Source: Pseudotamlana agarivorans (GTDB lineage: Bacteria; Bacteroidota; Bacteroidia; Flavobacteriales; Flavobacteriaceae). From it: a stretch of 52,124 nt of DNA. The stretch covers positions 1-52,124 of the forward strand of contig NZ_JAHKPD010000016.1 of NCBI RefSeq assembly GCF_018860245.1, read 5' to 3'. Every line of letters starts with the position of its first letter. Position 1 is the first letter of the stretch. The position numbers and the translations under genes were made by a program. Under the pieces are notes generated by a model, which did no database searches, had not been told where the DNA came from, and saw only the letters and a list, made by a program, of their open reading frames with translations. Positions 1 to 10,030 of the stretch are shown piece by piece.

Positions 1-3000
1 TCAGATGGTTGCATTACTAACGATTTTAATATCACAATAACACATTCAGGTAGCGATCAAACTCCTGCAATGGGTACCACTCCAACTGGAACTACCAACA
101 TTGATGCTTGTCCGATTGAAGCCGATATTGACGCTATAGTAACAACTGCATCAGATATCACTGCTATTGAAGCGGCATATTCAGATAACTGTGGAACGGT
201 TACAGCTTCTTTTGAGAGTCAAACACTTTCAGGTGATCAATGTGCTTGGAGTTTAGAGCGTATTTACACTATTTCAGATGGTTGCATGGCTAACGATTTT
301 GATATCACAATAACACATACGGGTAGCGATCAACAGGCTGCAACAGGAATTGCTCCTACTGGAACTGCAAATATTGATGCTTGTCCAGTTGAGGTTGATA
401 TTGACGCTATAGTAACAACTGCATCAGACATCGCAGCTATTGAGTCGGCATATATTGATAACTGTGGAACGGTTACAGCTTCTTTTGAGAGTCAAACACT
501 ATCAGGTGATCAATGTGCTTGGAGTTTGGAGCGTACTTACACTATTTCAGATGGTTGTTCTACAAATAATTTTGATATCACAATAACACATTCAGGTAGC
601 GATCAACAAGCAGCAACAGGAATTGTTCCTACTGGAACTGCAAATATTGATGCTTGTCCAATTGAAGCCGATATTGACGTTTTAGTGACAACGTCATCGG
701 ATATTACAGCTATTGAAGCAGCATATACTGATAATTGTGGAATTGTAACTGCATCTTTTGTTAGTCAAACACTTTCAGGTGATCAATGTGCTTGGAGTTT
801 AGAGCGTACTTACACCGTTTCAGATGGTTGCATAGCTAACGATTTTGATATCACAATAACACATACGGGTAGCGATCAACAAGCAGCAACAGGAATTGCT
901 CCTACTGGAACTACCAATATTGATGCTTGTCCGATTGAGGTTGATATTGACGCTATAGTAACAACTGCATCAGACATCGCAGCTATTGAAACGGCATATT
1001 CAGATAACTGTGGAACGGTTACAGCTTCTTTTGTGAGTCAAACACTTTCAGGTGATCAATGTGCTTGGAGTTTAGAGCGTATTTATATTGTTTCAGATGG
1101 TTGCATGGCTAACGATTTTGATATCACAATAACACATTCAGGTAGCGATCAACAAGCAGCAACAGGAATTGCTCCTACTGGAACTACCAATATTGATGCT
1201 TGTCCAATTGAGGTTGATATTGACGCTATAGTAACAACCGCATCAGACATCGCAGCTATTGAAGCGGCATATACAGATAATTGTGGAATTGTAACTGCAT
1301 CTTTTGTGAGTCAAACACTTTCAGGTGATCAATGTGCTTGGAGTTTGGAGCGTACGTATACCGTTTCAGATGGTTGTTCTGCAAATAATTTTAATATCAC
1401 AATGACGCATTCGGGTAGCGATCAACAAGCAGCAACAGGAATTGCTCCTACTGGAACTACCAATATTGATGCTTGTCCGATTGAGGTTGATATTGACGCT
1501 ATAGTAACAACTGCATCAGACATCGCAGCTATTGAAGCAGCATATACTGATAATTGTGGAACGGTTACAGCTTCTTTTGTTAGTCAAACACTTTCAGGTG
1601 ATCAATGTGCTTGGAGTTTAGAGCGTACTTATACGGTTTCAGATGGTTGCATGGCTAACGATTTTAATATCACAATAACACATACGGGTAGCGATCAAAC
1701 TCCTGCTATGGGTACCACCCCTACTGGAACTGCAAATATTGATGCTTGTCCAATTGAAGCCGATATTGACGCTATAGTAACAACCGCATCAGACATCGCA
1801 GCTATTGAAGCGGCATATTCAGATAACTGTGGAACGGTTACAGCTTCTTTTGAGAGTCAAACACTTTCAGGTGATCAATGTGCTTGGAGTTTAGAGCGTA
1901 CTTATACTGTTTCAGATGGTTGCATGGCTAACGATTTTGATATCACAATAACACATACGGGTAGCGATCAACAGGCTGCAACAGGAATTGCTCCTACTGG
2001 AACTAACAATATAGATGCTTGTCCAATTGAAGCCGATATTGACACTATAGTAACAACCGCATCAGACATCGCATCTATTGAAGCAGTATATACTGACAAT
2101 TGTGGAATTGTAACTGCATCTTTTTTAAGTCAAACACTTTCAGGTGATCAATGTGCTTGGAGTTTAGAGCGTATTTACACTATTTCAGACGGTTGTTCTA
2201 CAAATAATTTTGATATCACAATAACACATTCAGGTAGCGATCAACAGGCTGCAACAGGAATTGCTCCTACTGGAACTACCAATATTGATGCTTGTCCAGT
2301 TGAGGTTGATATTGACGCTAGAGTAACAACTGCATCAGACATTGCATCTATTGAAGCAGCATATACTGATAATTGTGGAATTGTAACTGCATCTTTTGTG
2401 AGTCAAACACTTTCAGGTGATCAATGTGCTTGGAGCTTGGAGCGTACTTATACAGTTTCGGATGGTTGTTCTGTAAATAATTTTGATATCACAATAACAC
2501 ATTCAGGTAGCGATCAAACTCCTGCAACAGGAATTTCTCCTACTGGAACTGCAAATATTGATGCTTGTCCAATTGAAGCCGATATTGACGTTTTAGTGAC
2601 AACGGCATCGGATATTACAGCTATTGAAGCAGCATATACTGATAATTGTGGAACAGTTACAGCTTCTTTTGTGAGTCAAACACCTTCAGGTGATCAATGT
2701 GCTTGGAGTTTAGAGCGTACGTATACCGTTTCAGATGGTTGCATAGCTAACGATTTTGATATCACAATAACACATACGGGTAGCGATCAACAAGCAGCAA
2801 CAGGAATTGCTCCTACTGGAACTACCAATATTGATGCTTGTCCGATTGAGCTTGATATTGACGCTATAGTAACAACCGCATCAGACATCGCAGCTATTGA
2901 AGCGGCATATACAGATAATTGTGGAATTGTAACTGCATCTTTTGTGAGTCAAACACTTTCAGGTGATCAATGTGCTTGGAGTTTGGAGCGTACTTATACA

Positions 3001-3345
3001 GTTTCGGATGGTTGCATGGCTAGCGATTTTGATATCACAATAACACATTCAGGTAGTGATCAAACTCCTGCTATGGGTAGCACTCCTATTGGAACTGCAA
3101 ATATTGATGCTTGTCCGATTGAGGTTGATATTGACGCTATAGTGACAACCGCATCAGATATCACTGCTATTGAAGCAACATATACTGATAATTGTGGAAT
3201 TGTAACAGCTTCTTTTGTGAGTCAAACACTTTCAGGTGATCAATGTGCTTGGAGTTTGGAGCGTACTTACACTGTTTCAGATGGTTGTTCTGCAAATAAT
3301 TTTGATATCACAATAACGCATTCGGGTAGCGATCAAACCGCTCCT
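1..3345 (+). repeat. Tandem 273-bp coding repeat array (12 full copies plus a partial)
   Basis: Units of 273 bp start at 70, 343, 616 and so on, each encoding 91 residues. Whole stretches are identical between units at DNA level, including synonymous positions (for example the words around TCAGGTGATCAATGTGCTTG). Two linker types alternate: one encodes QQAATGIAPTGT, the other QTPAMGTTPTGT. Variants are shared in a mosaic way between non-adjacent units, which suggests unequal crossing-over or gene conversion. Copy number in an assembly may be unreliable. Confidence 0.95.
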
Positions 3346-5940
3346 GTAATTGATATTCAAAATAAAAACGACATTGAAATCATTTGCGGAAAAGGAGATA
3401 CACAACAACAAATCCTAGATTGGTTAAATTCTAATGCTGGCGCAACAGCAAACGATAATTGTGGCAATATAACATGGTCCAACGATTATGGTGGAGATAA
3501 TACTGTGAAATGTAAATTAGGAAAGGGCATTGTAGTCAACTTTACAGCTGAAGATGCCTGTGGAAATACTAGTTCAACTTCTGCCATATATCATATTAAA
3601 GACCTTATTGCTCCAAGTATTATTACCCCTGCAGCAGATTTAACAGTAGAATGCGATGGTTCTGGAAATTTAGCAGAATTAAATAACTGGTTAACAATAA
3701 ATGGTGGTGCTGTTGCTACAGAAGATTGTTCAACCATGACTTGGTCTAACGATTTCACAATGCTTTCTGATGAATGTGGTGAAACAGGTATGGCAATAGT
3801 GATATTTACCGTTCAAGATGCTTGTGGAAACGAAACATCTTCTACGGCAACATTTAAAATCGAAGACACTAAGGCTCCATTAACACCAAGTACACCTTTA
3901 GATATAACTTACGAATGTATTGCCGATGTACCGCCAGTAGGCAGTTTAACAGCTATAGATGATTGTAGTGGTAATATTACAGCACTAGGTGTAGATAATA
4001 TAAACAATACAGATCCTTTAAATATTATCATTACACGAACATGGACGTTTGTTGATGATTGCTCAAACACATCAAGTACAACACAAATTATTACAGTAAA
4101 GGATACCACACCACCTGTGCTTAATTTACCAGTAAATGTAACAGCGCAATGTAGTGATAACCTAACCCCTATTGCATTTGGTATAGCGACAGCAATAGAT
4201 AATTGCGATCCTAATCCAATTGTTACATACAATGATGTTAGAAAAGATGGAGCTTGTTCTGGTACATTTACTATTACGCGTACATGGACAACTACGGACA
4301 TTAGCGGAAACTCAGTGTCTGTTGATCAGCAAATATCAACATCCGATACTACGGCTCCAGATTTCGATCAAACGATTCTACCTGCTGATGCAGTTGTTGA
4401 ATGTGATAACATTCCTTCTAATGAAACATTAACAGCAACAGATAATTGTGGAAACGCAACCGTTTCTGTAACTGATGTAATTATTGATGGGCATTGCCCT
4501 TTTAATTACATAATAGAACGTAGGTATTTAGCAACCGACGATTGTGGTAATTCGAGAATTCATCTTCAAACAATTACCGTTCAAGATACGACGGCGCCAC
4601 AGTTTGTTGAAACGCTACCACCATTAACTTTAACCGTAGAATGTGATGCAATTCCAACACCTGAAATTTTAACAGCCACTGATAACTGCGGAACAGCTTC
4701 TGTTACTGTTAGAGAAATTAAAACCATTGATAATTGTGAAAACAACTATAGTTTGGCTAGAATTTGGACCGCGACAGATGAATGTGGATTAACAACTACA
4801 CATACGCAAATAATTACGGTTCAAGATACTCAAGCTCCACAGTTTGTTGAGGCTTTACCAAGCAATATTACCGTAGAATGTGATGCTGTACCAGATGTAA
4901 CTATTTTAACCGCTACTGATAATTGTGGAACTGCAACAGTGACTTACAATGATGTTAAAACAATTGGAAACTGTATTAATAATTACATTATAGAGCGAAC
5001 ATTTACAGCTAAAGATGAATGCGGTTTAATTTCAACTCACACGCAAACAATTACGGTTCAAGATACCACAGCACCAGTGCCTTCAACATCTTTTTCAACG
5101 ACTTTAGATGTGAGTTGTACAAATATTCCTGAAGTTCCAAATGTTACGTTTACAGATAATTGTACTGCTAATATTACGATTGATTACAATGAAACCAATT
5201 CCTTTGATGAAAATGTATTTCAAGATTATCAAATTGTAAGAACATGGAAAGTAGCAGATGAATGTCTTAATGAAGCAATCTATACACAAACTATTAATGT
5301 TAGGCTAGACGAGATATTCACAGAGTTTGTTGCTCCAGATATTTGTTTTAATGATGGTATAGTCGACCTTTTTAGTCTTATCCCAGAAGACTTAAACACT
5401 AGAGGTACATGGGAAATTATAGAGGGTGAATCTGGAGCAACACTTGAAGCTAATATTTTTAATCCGACGGTAATTAAAATGAGTGAAGATTTTCGACCAG
5501 GAACTGAAGGTATTATTTATAGATTTAGATACACCACCACAAATAATGGTTGTATAAGTGTGAATGAGGTGGTCATGAATTTGCATGCCGATTGTGTTGT
5601 GCTTCCATGTGGTGAAGATGAAATCAACATCTCAACGGCAATCACTCCAAATGGTGATGGTTACAATGATACTTTTGATATTAAGGGCATTGATTTATGT
5701 GGTTTTGTTGCCGAAGTTAAAATATTCAACCGATGGGGCGCTTTAGTTTATCAGTCCAACGACTACACCTTGGGTAGTATAGAAACATCGGGGGTTGAAG
5801 GAGATTGGGACGGTTCATCTCCTAATGCATCTCTTGGTTCAAATGGTAGACTACCTTCAGGAACATATTATTACATTATTAATTTAAAAAATAGCGGAAT
5901 AAGCCCTTTAACAGGTCCTATATATATTGGAACCAAATAA
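1..5940 (+). CDS. Giant repeat-containing, T9SS-sorted surface protein (gliding motility-associated C-terminal domain), 5' truncated
   Basis: The reading frame is open at the left edge (first codons read SDGCITNDF), so this is the C-terminal 1979 residues of a longer protein. It holds at least twelve 91-residue tandem repeats (to about 3345), each with four cysteines in the contexts DACP, DNCG, DQCAW and SDGC. These are followed by about eight Ig/HYR-like modules of 75-90 residues with the signatures DNCG and TVQDTTAPQF, and then a C-terminal domain with TPNGDGYNDTF and IFNRWG that ends in PIYIGTK. That last domain is the type B T9SS sorting domain (gliding motility-associated C-terminal family), which directs export across the outer membrane. 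The gene is followed after 10 nt by a PorP/SprF gene and then an OmpA-like gene, the usual layout for SprB-like adhesins and their partners. I infer a cell-surface adhesin; the ligand is unknown. Cysteine pairing within each repeat is plausible but not shown. Confidence 0.9.
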   Translation, partial: SDGCITNDFNITITHSGSDQTPAMGTTPTGTTNIDACPIEADIDAIVTTASDITAIEAAYSDNCGTVTASFESQTLSGDQCAWSLERIYTISDGCMANDFDITITHTGSDQQAATGIAPTGTANIDACPVEVDIDAIVTTASDIAAIESAYIDNCGTVTASFESQTLSGDQCAWSLERTYTISDGCSTNNFDITITHSGSDQQAATGIVPTGTANIDACPIEADIDVLVTTSSDITAIEAAYTDNCGIVTASFVSQTLSGDQCAWSLERTYTVSDGCIANDFDITITHTGSDQQAATGIAPTGTTNIDACPIEVDIDAIVTTASDIAAIETAYSDNCGTVTASFVSQTLSGDQCAWSLERIYIVSDGCMANDFDITITHSGSDQQAATGIAPTGTTNIDACPIEVDIDAIVTTASDIAAIEAAYTDNCGIVTASFVSQTLSGDQCAWSLERTYTVSDGCSANNFNITMTHSGSDQQAATGIAPTGTTNIDACPIEVDIDAIVTTASDIAAIEAAYTDNCGTVTASFVSQTLSGDQCAWSLERTYTVSDGCMANDFNITITHTGSDQTPAMGTTPTGTANIDACPIEADIDAIVTTASDIAAIEAAYSDNCGTVTASFESQTLSGDQCAWSLERTYTVSDGCMANDFDITITHTGSDQQAATGIAPTGTNNIDACPIEADIDTIVTTASDIASIEAVYTDNCGIVTASFLSQTLSGDQCAWSLERIYTISDGCSTNNFDITITHSGSDQQAATGIAPTGTTNIDACPVEVDIDARVTTASDIASIEAAYTDNCGIVTASFVSQTLSGDQCAWSLERTYTVSDGCSVNNFDITITHSGSDQTPATGISPTGTANIDACPIEADIDVLVTTASDITAIEAAYTDNCGTVTASFVSQTPSGDQCAWSLERTYTVSDGCIANDFDITITHTGSDQQAATGIAPTGTTNIDACPIELDIDAIVTTASDIAAIEAAYTDNCGIVTASFVSQTLSGDQCAWSLERTYTVSDGCMASDFDITITHSGSDQTPAMGSTPIGTANIDACPIEVDIDAIVTTASDITAIEATYTDNCGIVTASFVSQTLSGDQCAWSLERTYTVSDGCSANNFDITITHSGSDQTAPVIDIQNKNDIEIICGKGDTQQQILDWLNSNAGATANDNCGNITWSNDYGGDNTVKCKLGKGIVVNFTAEDACGNTSSTSAIYHIKDLIAPSIITPAADLTVECDGSGNLAELNNWLTINGGAVATEDCSTMTWSNDFTMLSDECGETGMAIVIFTVQDACGNETSSTATFKIEDTKAPLTPSTPLDITYECIADVPPVGSLTAIDDCSGNITALGVDNINNTDPLNIIITRTWTFVDDCSNTSSTTQIITVKDTTPPVLNLPVNVTAQCSDNLTPIAFGIATAIDNCDPNPIVTYNDVRKDGACSGTFTITRTWTTTDISGNSVSVDQQISTSDTTAPDFDQTILPADAVVECDNIPSNETLTATDNCGNATVSVTDVIIDGHCPFNYIIERRYLATDDCGNSRIHLQTITVQDTTAPQFVETLPPLTLTVECDAIPTPEILTATDNCGTASVTVREIKTIDNCENNYSLARIWTATDECGLTTTHTQIITVQDTQAPQFVEALPSNITVECDAVPDVTILTATDNCGTATVTYNDVKTIGNCINNYIIERTFTAKDECGLISTHTQTITVQDTTAPVPSTSFSTTLDVSCTNIPEVPNVTFTDNCTANITIDYNETNSFDENVFQDYQIVRTWKVADECLNEAIYTQTINVRLDEIFTEFVAPDICFNDGIVDLFSLIPEDLNTRGTWEIIEGESGATLEANIFNPTVIKMSEDFRPGTEGIIYRFRYTTTNNGCISVNEVVMNLHADCVVLPCGEDEINISTAITPNGDGYNDTFDIKGIDLCGFVAEVKIFNRWGALVYQSNDYTLGSIETSGVEGDWDGSSPNASLGSNGRLPSGTYYYIINLKNSGISPLTGPIYIGTK

Positions 5941-5950
5941 AACCTAACCT

Positions 5951-6877
5951 ATGAAACTATTAAAATATAACATTTTAGCGATTGCCTTGTTAAGTGGTAC
6001 GTTTGGAATTGCACAACAGTTACCGCAATTTACACAGTATATGTACAATACCATCTCAATAAATCCAGCTTATGCAGGAAGTAGAGATGTACTTAGTATT
6101 GTTGGTTTACACAGAAGCCAGTGGGTTGGATTTAAAGGCGGACCAATTACACAAACTCTTTCCATAAATACACCACTAAGAAATGACCGAATAGGCTTGG
6201 GTTTGTCTTTTATGGAAGATGATTTAGGCCCGCAAAACTTCACTTATTTATATGCCGATTTTTCATATGCCATTCCTACTGGTAAAAATGGGAAATTATC
6301 TTTTGGTGTAAAAGGAGGAGCAACAATATTTAGTTTTGATTCTAATTTTCGATTAGATTCCGATAACAAAAACGACCCACTTATTTATGGTACTGAAGAC
6401 AGATGGTCGCCAAATATTGGCGCGGGAATTTATTGGAGTACAGATCGACTATATTTTGGATTATCAGCTCCAAGAATTTTAAACACCGATATGCATAAGA
6501 AAAATGGATTTGAGGCCTTAGAACATATTAGCTATTACTTTACAGGAGGCGTGGTTGTAGATATAAGCAAGCAATTTAAATTTAAACCTGCATTTCTAAT
6601 CAAAGCCATTACTGGCGCTCCGCTTTCTTACGATTTAACTGCTAATTTTTTGTATAACGAAAAGTTTTGGTTGGGTGCATCCTATAGGATCAATGAGGAA
6701 ACATCTGCTATCGGTGGGATTGTAGATTTTCAAATATCGAAACAACTTCGTATTGGGTATGCTTATGAAAAGCCAATTTCAGATATTGCTAGATACACCT
6801 CAGGAACTCATGAGCTATTACTCATGTATGAATTCAAATTCATGAACACTAAACTAAAATCTCCTCGCTATTTCTAA
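5951..6877 (+). CDS. PorP/SprF family type IX secretion system membrane protein
   Basis: The product has 308 residues and a Sec signal peptide ending near GIAQ. The family-typical start of the mature protein follows: QLPQFTQYMYN, then NPAYAGSRD and LHRSQWVGFKGGP. The rest is rich in alternating aromatic/small strands, as expected for an outer-membrane beta-barrel. PorP/SprF proteins work with T9SS substrates carrying type B sorting domains and are usually encoded immediately downstream of them, as here (10 nt after the repeat protein, 11 nt before the OmpA-like gene). I infer a dedicated outer-membrane partner for the upstream giant protein. The family call is firm; the exact mechanism (attachment or secretion) is not visible in the sequence. 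Confidence 0.93.
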   Translation: MKLLKYNILAIALLSGTFGIAQQLPQFTQYMYNTISINPAYAGSRDVLSIVGLHRSQWVGFKGGPITQTLSINTPLRNDRIGLGLSFMEDDLGPQNFTYLYADFSYAIPTGKNGKLSFGVKGGATIFSFDSNFRLDSDNKNDPLIYGTEDRWSPNIGAGIYWSTDRLYFGLSAPRILNTDMHKKNGFEALEHISYYFTGGVVVDISKQFKFKPAFLIKAITGAPLSYDLTANFLYNEKFWLGASYRINEETSAIGGIVDFQISKQLRIGYAYEKPISDIARYTSGTHELLLMYEFKFMNTKLKSPRYF

Positions 6878-6888
6878 CACTTATTTCT

Positions 6889-8805
6889 ATGAAAAATATA
6901 AATAACATATTTCTATATAGCGCTTTATTTTTAAGTTTTTCAGTGTTTGCACAACAAGGAAAACAGAAAAAAGCAGATACATTATTTAATAAGTTCTCAT
7001 TTGTAAAGGCTTCTAAAGTATACCAAGAACTTATTCAGAATAATTATAATAAAGACTATGCAACTAGAAAAATTGCCGATTGCTATGCTTTATTAAGAGA
7101 TCCTAGAAATGCCAATAGGTATTATAAAAGTGTTGTAAAACAAGAAAATGTTCCTGTAGAATACTATTACAAGTATGCCCAATCGCTTCGTGGTATGAAA
7201 AAATACAAAGAATCCGAAATTTGGCTGCAGCGCTATATTGATTCTGGAGGCGCTCCAGGTAATAATGATTTTACAAAGAATGTAAATTTTATAAGTAGTG
7301 TATTTGGTGCTAAACAACAGTATTTCTTAGATAAGGTCAGGTTCAATTCAAAATTCAGTGATTTTGGCGCTTTTGAGCATGATGGCAAAGTTTACTTTGC
7401 TTCATCAAGAGATGAAGGTGTCTCCACAAAAAGGCTATATGGGTGGAACGCGCAACCATTCCTTGATATATATGTAGCAAAGGCAGGTACTAGAAAAAAT
7501 GTTGATCACACTGCTAAAGTACCAGGGGAAATAAATTCTATTTATCATGATGGGCCCGTGACCATAACCAAAGATGGAAAAACCATGTATTTTTCTAGAA
7601 ATAATTTTACAAAAGGTTTTGAAATTAAGGATAACAAGGGTTTAACTAATATGAAAATTTATCGAGCTCACCTCGTTGATGGCAGCTGGACTAATATTGA
7701 AGATTTGCCTATTAATGGTGATGATTTTTCTACACAACACGCCGCCCTTAACAGTGATGATTCTAAATTATACTTTACATCAGATAGACCCGGTACATAT
7801 GGAGGATCGGATATTTGGGTTGCTAATATTAATGAAGATGGTAGTATTACAGATGTAGAAAATATGGGAAATCTTGTAAATACTCAAAGTGCTGAAGGCT
7901 TTCCTTTTATAAATGCTGAAGGCGTTTTATTCTTTTCATCCGACGGACATATTGGCCTAGGGTTAATGGACATATTTGCGACCATTAAAGGTGATGACAA
8001 TGCGATTGTCGATATTATAAACTTAGGTATACCTATCAATTCTAGTACCGATGATTTTGCTTTTACTATGAATCCGAATGGTGTTACAGGTTATTTTGCT
8101 TCCAATCGTCGTGGTGGTCGTGGTAGTGATGACATTTACGCTTTTCATAGAGAACCTGTACTTCATGTTGAAGGTGTGGTTACAAATGCTATTAATATGA
8201 CACCAATTGAGCATACCAAAATTACCCTATACGATGAAAATGATAAAGAAATTGCATTTATGCATACAGATGAAAACGGATATTATCAAATTAACATAGA
8301 TAGGAATAAAGATTATAAAATAGTTGCAAGCCAAAACAAATACATTGAAGATTATAGAAAATTCACATCAAAAAACCTTCAAACTGAATTAATAACGATA
8401 CCTACTAACTTGTTGTTAAACCCTGTTCATGACGTAGCGAAGTTAGCCGAACTTAAAGATATTTACTTTGATTACGACAGTCATGAAATAAGAGAAGATG
8501 CAGCAAAAGAGCTTCTTAAAATTATATATTTAATGCTTTATGATTACCCTGATATGGTAATAAAAATTGAATCTCACACCGATTCAAGAGGGTCTTTAAG
8601 TTATAATGATAAATTATCAATTGACCGTGCAAATGCTACTTACAATTATTTAATTCGCGGAGGGATAGATCCATCTAGAATTACAGCACATGAGGGTTTT
8701 GGGTCACGACAATTAACAAATGGTTGTGAAAGTGATACCGATTGTGAAGAAGCAGATCATCAACTTAATAGGCGAACACATTTTACCGTAGTACAAATGG
8801 AATAG
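6889..8805 (+). CDS. OmpA-family outer membrane/periplasmic protein with TPR, PD40 and C-terminal peptidoglycan-binding domains
   Basis: The product has 638 residues with a signal peptide ending at VFAQ. A TPR-like helical region covers about residues 25-115. WD40-like PD40 motifs follow (YFASSRDEG, YFSRNN, YFTSDRPGTYGGSDIWVA, FFSSDGHIG, YFASNRRGGRGSDDIYAF) to about residue 420. Next comes a carboxypeptidase-regulatory/CNA-B-like domain (about 425-500) and then an OmpA C-terminal domain (about 520-638) with DYDSHEI and SHTDSRGSLSYNDKLSIDRA. This architecture matches PorE-like and SprF-associated proteins that anchor outer-membrane complexes to peptidoglycan. It is the last gene of a three-gene operon, followed by a hairpin terminator at 8831-8863. 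Confidence 0.92.
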   Translation: MKNINNIFLYSALFLSFSVFAQQGKQKKADTLFNKFSFVKASKVYQELIQNNYNKDYATRKIADCYALLRDPRNANRYYKSVVKQENVPVEYYYKYAQSLRGMKKYKESEIWLQRYIDSGGAPGNNDFTKNVNFISSVFGAKQQYFLDKVRFNSKFSDFGAFEHDGKVYFASSRDEGVSTKRLYGWNAQPFLDIYVAKAGTRKNVDHTAKVPGEINSIYHDGPVTITKDGKTMYFSRNNFTKGFEIKDNKGLTNMKIYRAHLVDGSWTNIEDLPINGDDFSTQHAALNSDDSKLYFTSDRPGTYGGSDIWVANINEDGSITDVENMGNLVNTQSAEGFPFINAEGVLFFSSDGHIGLGLMDIFATIKGDDNAIVDIINLGIPINSSTDDFAFTMNPNGVTGYFASNRRGGRGSDDIYAFHREPVLHVEGVVTNAINMTPIEHTKITLYDENDKEIAFMHTDENGYYQINIDRNKDYKIVASQNKYIEDYRKFTSKNLQTELITIPTNLLLNPVHDVAKLAELKDIYFDYDSHEIREDAAKELLKIIYLMLYDYPDMVIKIESHTDSRGSLSYNDKLSIDRANATYNYLIRGGIDPSRITAHEGFGSRQLTNGCESDTDCEEADHQLNRRTHFTVVQME

Positions 8806-8830
8806 TCACAATACTTATTTCCTAAAACAA

Positions 8831-8863
8831 AGCCATCAAAAGTACGTTCTTTTGATGGCTTTT
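8831..8863 (+). terminator. Intrinsic terminator, probably bidirectional
   Basis: A perfect 12-bp stem (AGCCATCAAAAG / CTTTTGATGGCT) with a 6-nt loop is followed by Ts. It lies between the convergent OmpA-like and pdxH genes, and the opposite strand also carries a T-rich tail. Confidence 0.8.
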
Positions 8864-8885
8864 ATAATGTCTTTATTAGAGAAAA

Positions 8886-9533
8886 TCAAGGTGATAAACG
8901 CTCAATCTTCCAATCAAAATCCTCCTGTAGTTTATAACGAATGCGATCATGTAGTCGATTTGGACGTCCCTGCCAAAATTCTATTTCAACTGGCTTAACA
9001 ATATAACCACCCCAATGTTTAGGTCGTAATACCTCTTTACCTTCATAAGCCGCTTCCAACTCTTTTAGTTTACCTTCCAGAAACAACCGGTCTTCAACAA
9101 CTTCACTTTGATTAGATACTAAAGCACCTATTTGGCTTCCTCGAGGTCTAGATTCAAAATAACCATCACTCAAATTCTCAGCAATTTTTTCAGCCTTTCC
9201 TTTTATGATGACTTGTCGCTCTGCCCCATGCCAAAAAAAAGAAAGACAGACATTAGGATTAGATTCAATAGCCTTACCTTTTTCACTGTTGTAGTTTGTA
9301 TAAAATATAAAACCTTCATAAGTGTATCTTTTTAGAAGCACCACTCTACTTTTTGGATAACCATCCAAGCCAAGTGTTGAAACTGTCATGGCATTGGTTT
9401 CATCTTCAATGAAATATTGATCTACTTCATGAAACCATTTTTGAAATAATTCTAATGGGTTTTCAGGAACATCCCTTAAAAGCAGGGCTCCCCTTTCATA
9501 TGACTTTCTATATTTACCTAAATCCTTTTCCAT
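8886..9533 (-). CDS. pdxH: Pyridoxamine 5'-phosphate oxidase
   Basis: The product has 215 residues, the usual PdxH length. It makes pyridoxal 5'-phosphate from pyridoxine or pyridoxamine phosphate with FMN in the cytoplasm. Recognisable motifs are MTVSTLGLDGYPKSRVVLLK (the start of the FMN-binding split barrel), IFYTNYNSEKGKAIESNP, FFWHGAERQVIIKG and the C-terminal EFWQGRPNRLHDRIRY with a terminal WKIERLSP. It stands alone, convergent with the T9SS operon and divergent from the 144-residue ORF that follows. The start matches the family (KDLGKYRKSYERG). Confidence 0.96.
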   Translation of the reverse strand: MEKDLGKYRKSYERGALLLRDVPENPLELFQKWFHEVDQYFIEDETNAMTVSTLGLDGYPKSRVVLLKRYTYEGFIFYTNYNSEKGKAIESNPNVCLSFFWHGAERQVIIKGKAEKIAENLSDGYFESRPRGSQIGALVSNQSEVVEDRLFLEGKLKELEAAYEGKEVLRPKHWGGYIVKPVEIEFWQGRPNRLHDRIRYKLQEDFDWKIERLSP

Positions 9534-9590
9534 AAGTTACAAATTAACGAAAAATATATTTTTTTAACATTAAAATTTAAGTAAACACCT

Positions 9591-9598
9591 TAAATTTG
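9591..9598 (+). promoter_or_regulatory. Bacteroidota -7 promoter box (TAnnTTTG)
   Basis: TAAATTTG lies 18 bp before the ATG at 9617. It overlaps the alternative TTG start at 9596, so the ATG is the better start for the next gene. No clear -33 TTG is visible. Confidence 0.55.
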
Positions 9599-9616
9599 CA
9601 AGTTAAAAAAACTATA

Positions 9617-10030
9617 ATGAAATTTGAAAATTCCCCTCTAAGTAAAACATTTAGTTTTAATAAACTTGAATTGCCTTTTGGCAATTTTTTTCTGTGCAAA
9701 AAATTCATTGTTTCAGAAATTCATGAAGGTGAACATTTTGATATGGATAAAATTATGTTCGCCGCTAAAGAAATTATTGCTTATTATGGTGAAGAAGCTA
9801 AAATAGCATACATTTCAAACCGTGTGAACTCCTACTCTACAGACCCTCAAGATTGGGCCAATATTACTGCAAATTCAAATCAATTAATAGCAACAGCTAT
9901 TATTTCTTATAATCAAATGGGGCAACTAAATGCTAATTTAGAAAAGCATTTTGCCAAATTAGAAATGAAAATTTGCGATTCTTTGGAAGAAGCAATTACT
10001 TGGGTGAATAGCTTGAATGTTGTAGTTTAA
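9617..10030 (+). CDS. Conserved flavobacterial protein of unknown function, upstream of rnz
   Basis: The product has 137 residues from the ATG at 9617 (an in-frame TTG at 9596 sits inside the promoter box). There is no signal peptide or membrane segment. It looks like a small alpha/beta cytoplasmic protein (ELPFGNFFLCKKFIVSEIHEG, EEAKIAYISNRVNSYSTDP, then a helical end). The strand/helix order is reminiscent of SpoIIAA/STAS-like folds, but that is a weak impression. It converges on rnz, and the two stop codons overlap by 3-4 bp. Function not recognised. Confidence 0.75.
   Translation: MKFENSPLSKTFSFNKLELPFGNFFLCKKFIVSEIHEGEHFDMDKIMFAAKEIIAYYGEEAKIAYISNRVNSYSTDPQDWANITANSNQLIATAIISYNQMGQLNANLEKHFAKLEMKICDSLEEAITWVNSLNVVV

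Noticed and set aside
1-3345. CRISPR-like or non-coding tandem array
   Set aside because: The 273-bp period is in frame and fully coding; there are no short repeats with unique spacers.
3909-4301. Antisense frame inside the giant repeat protein
   Set aside because: It is a shadow of the strongly biased sense reading frame with no independent evidence. Other antisense frames in large genes were dropped for the same reason.
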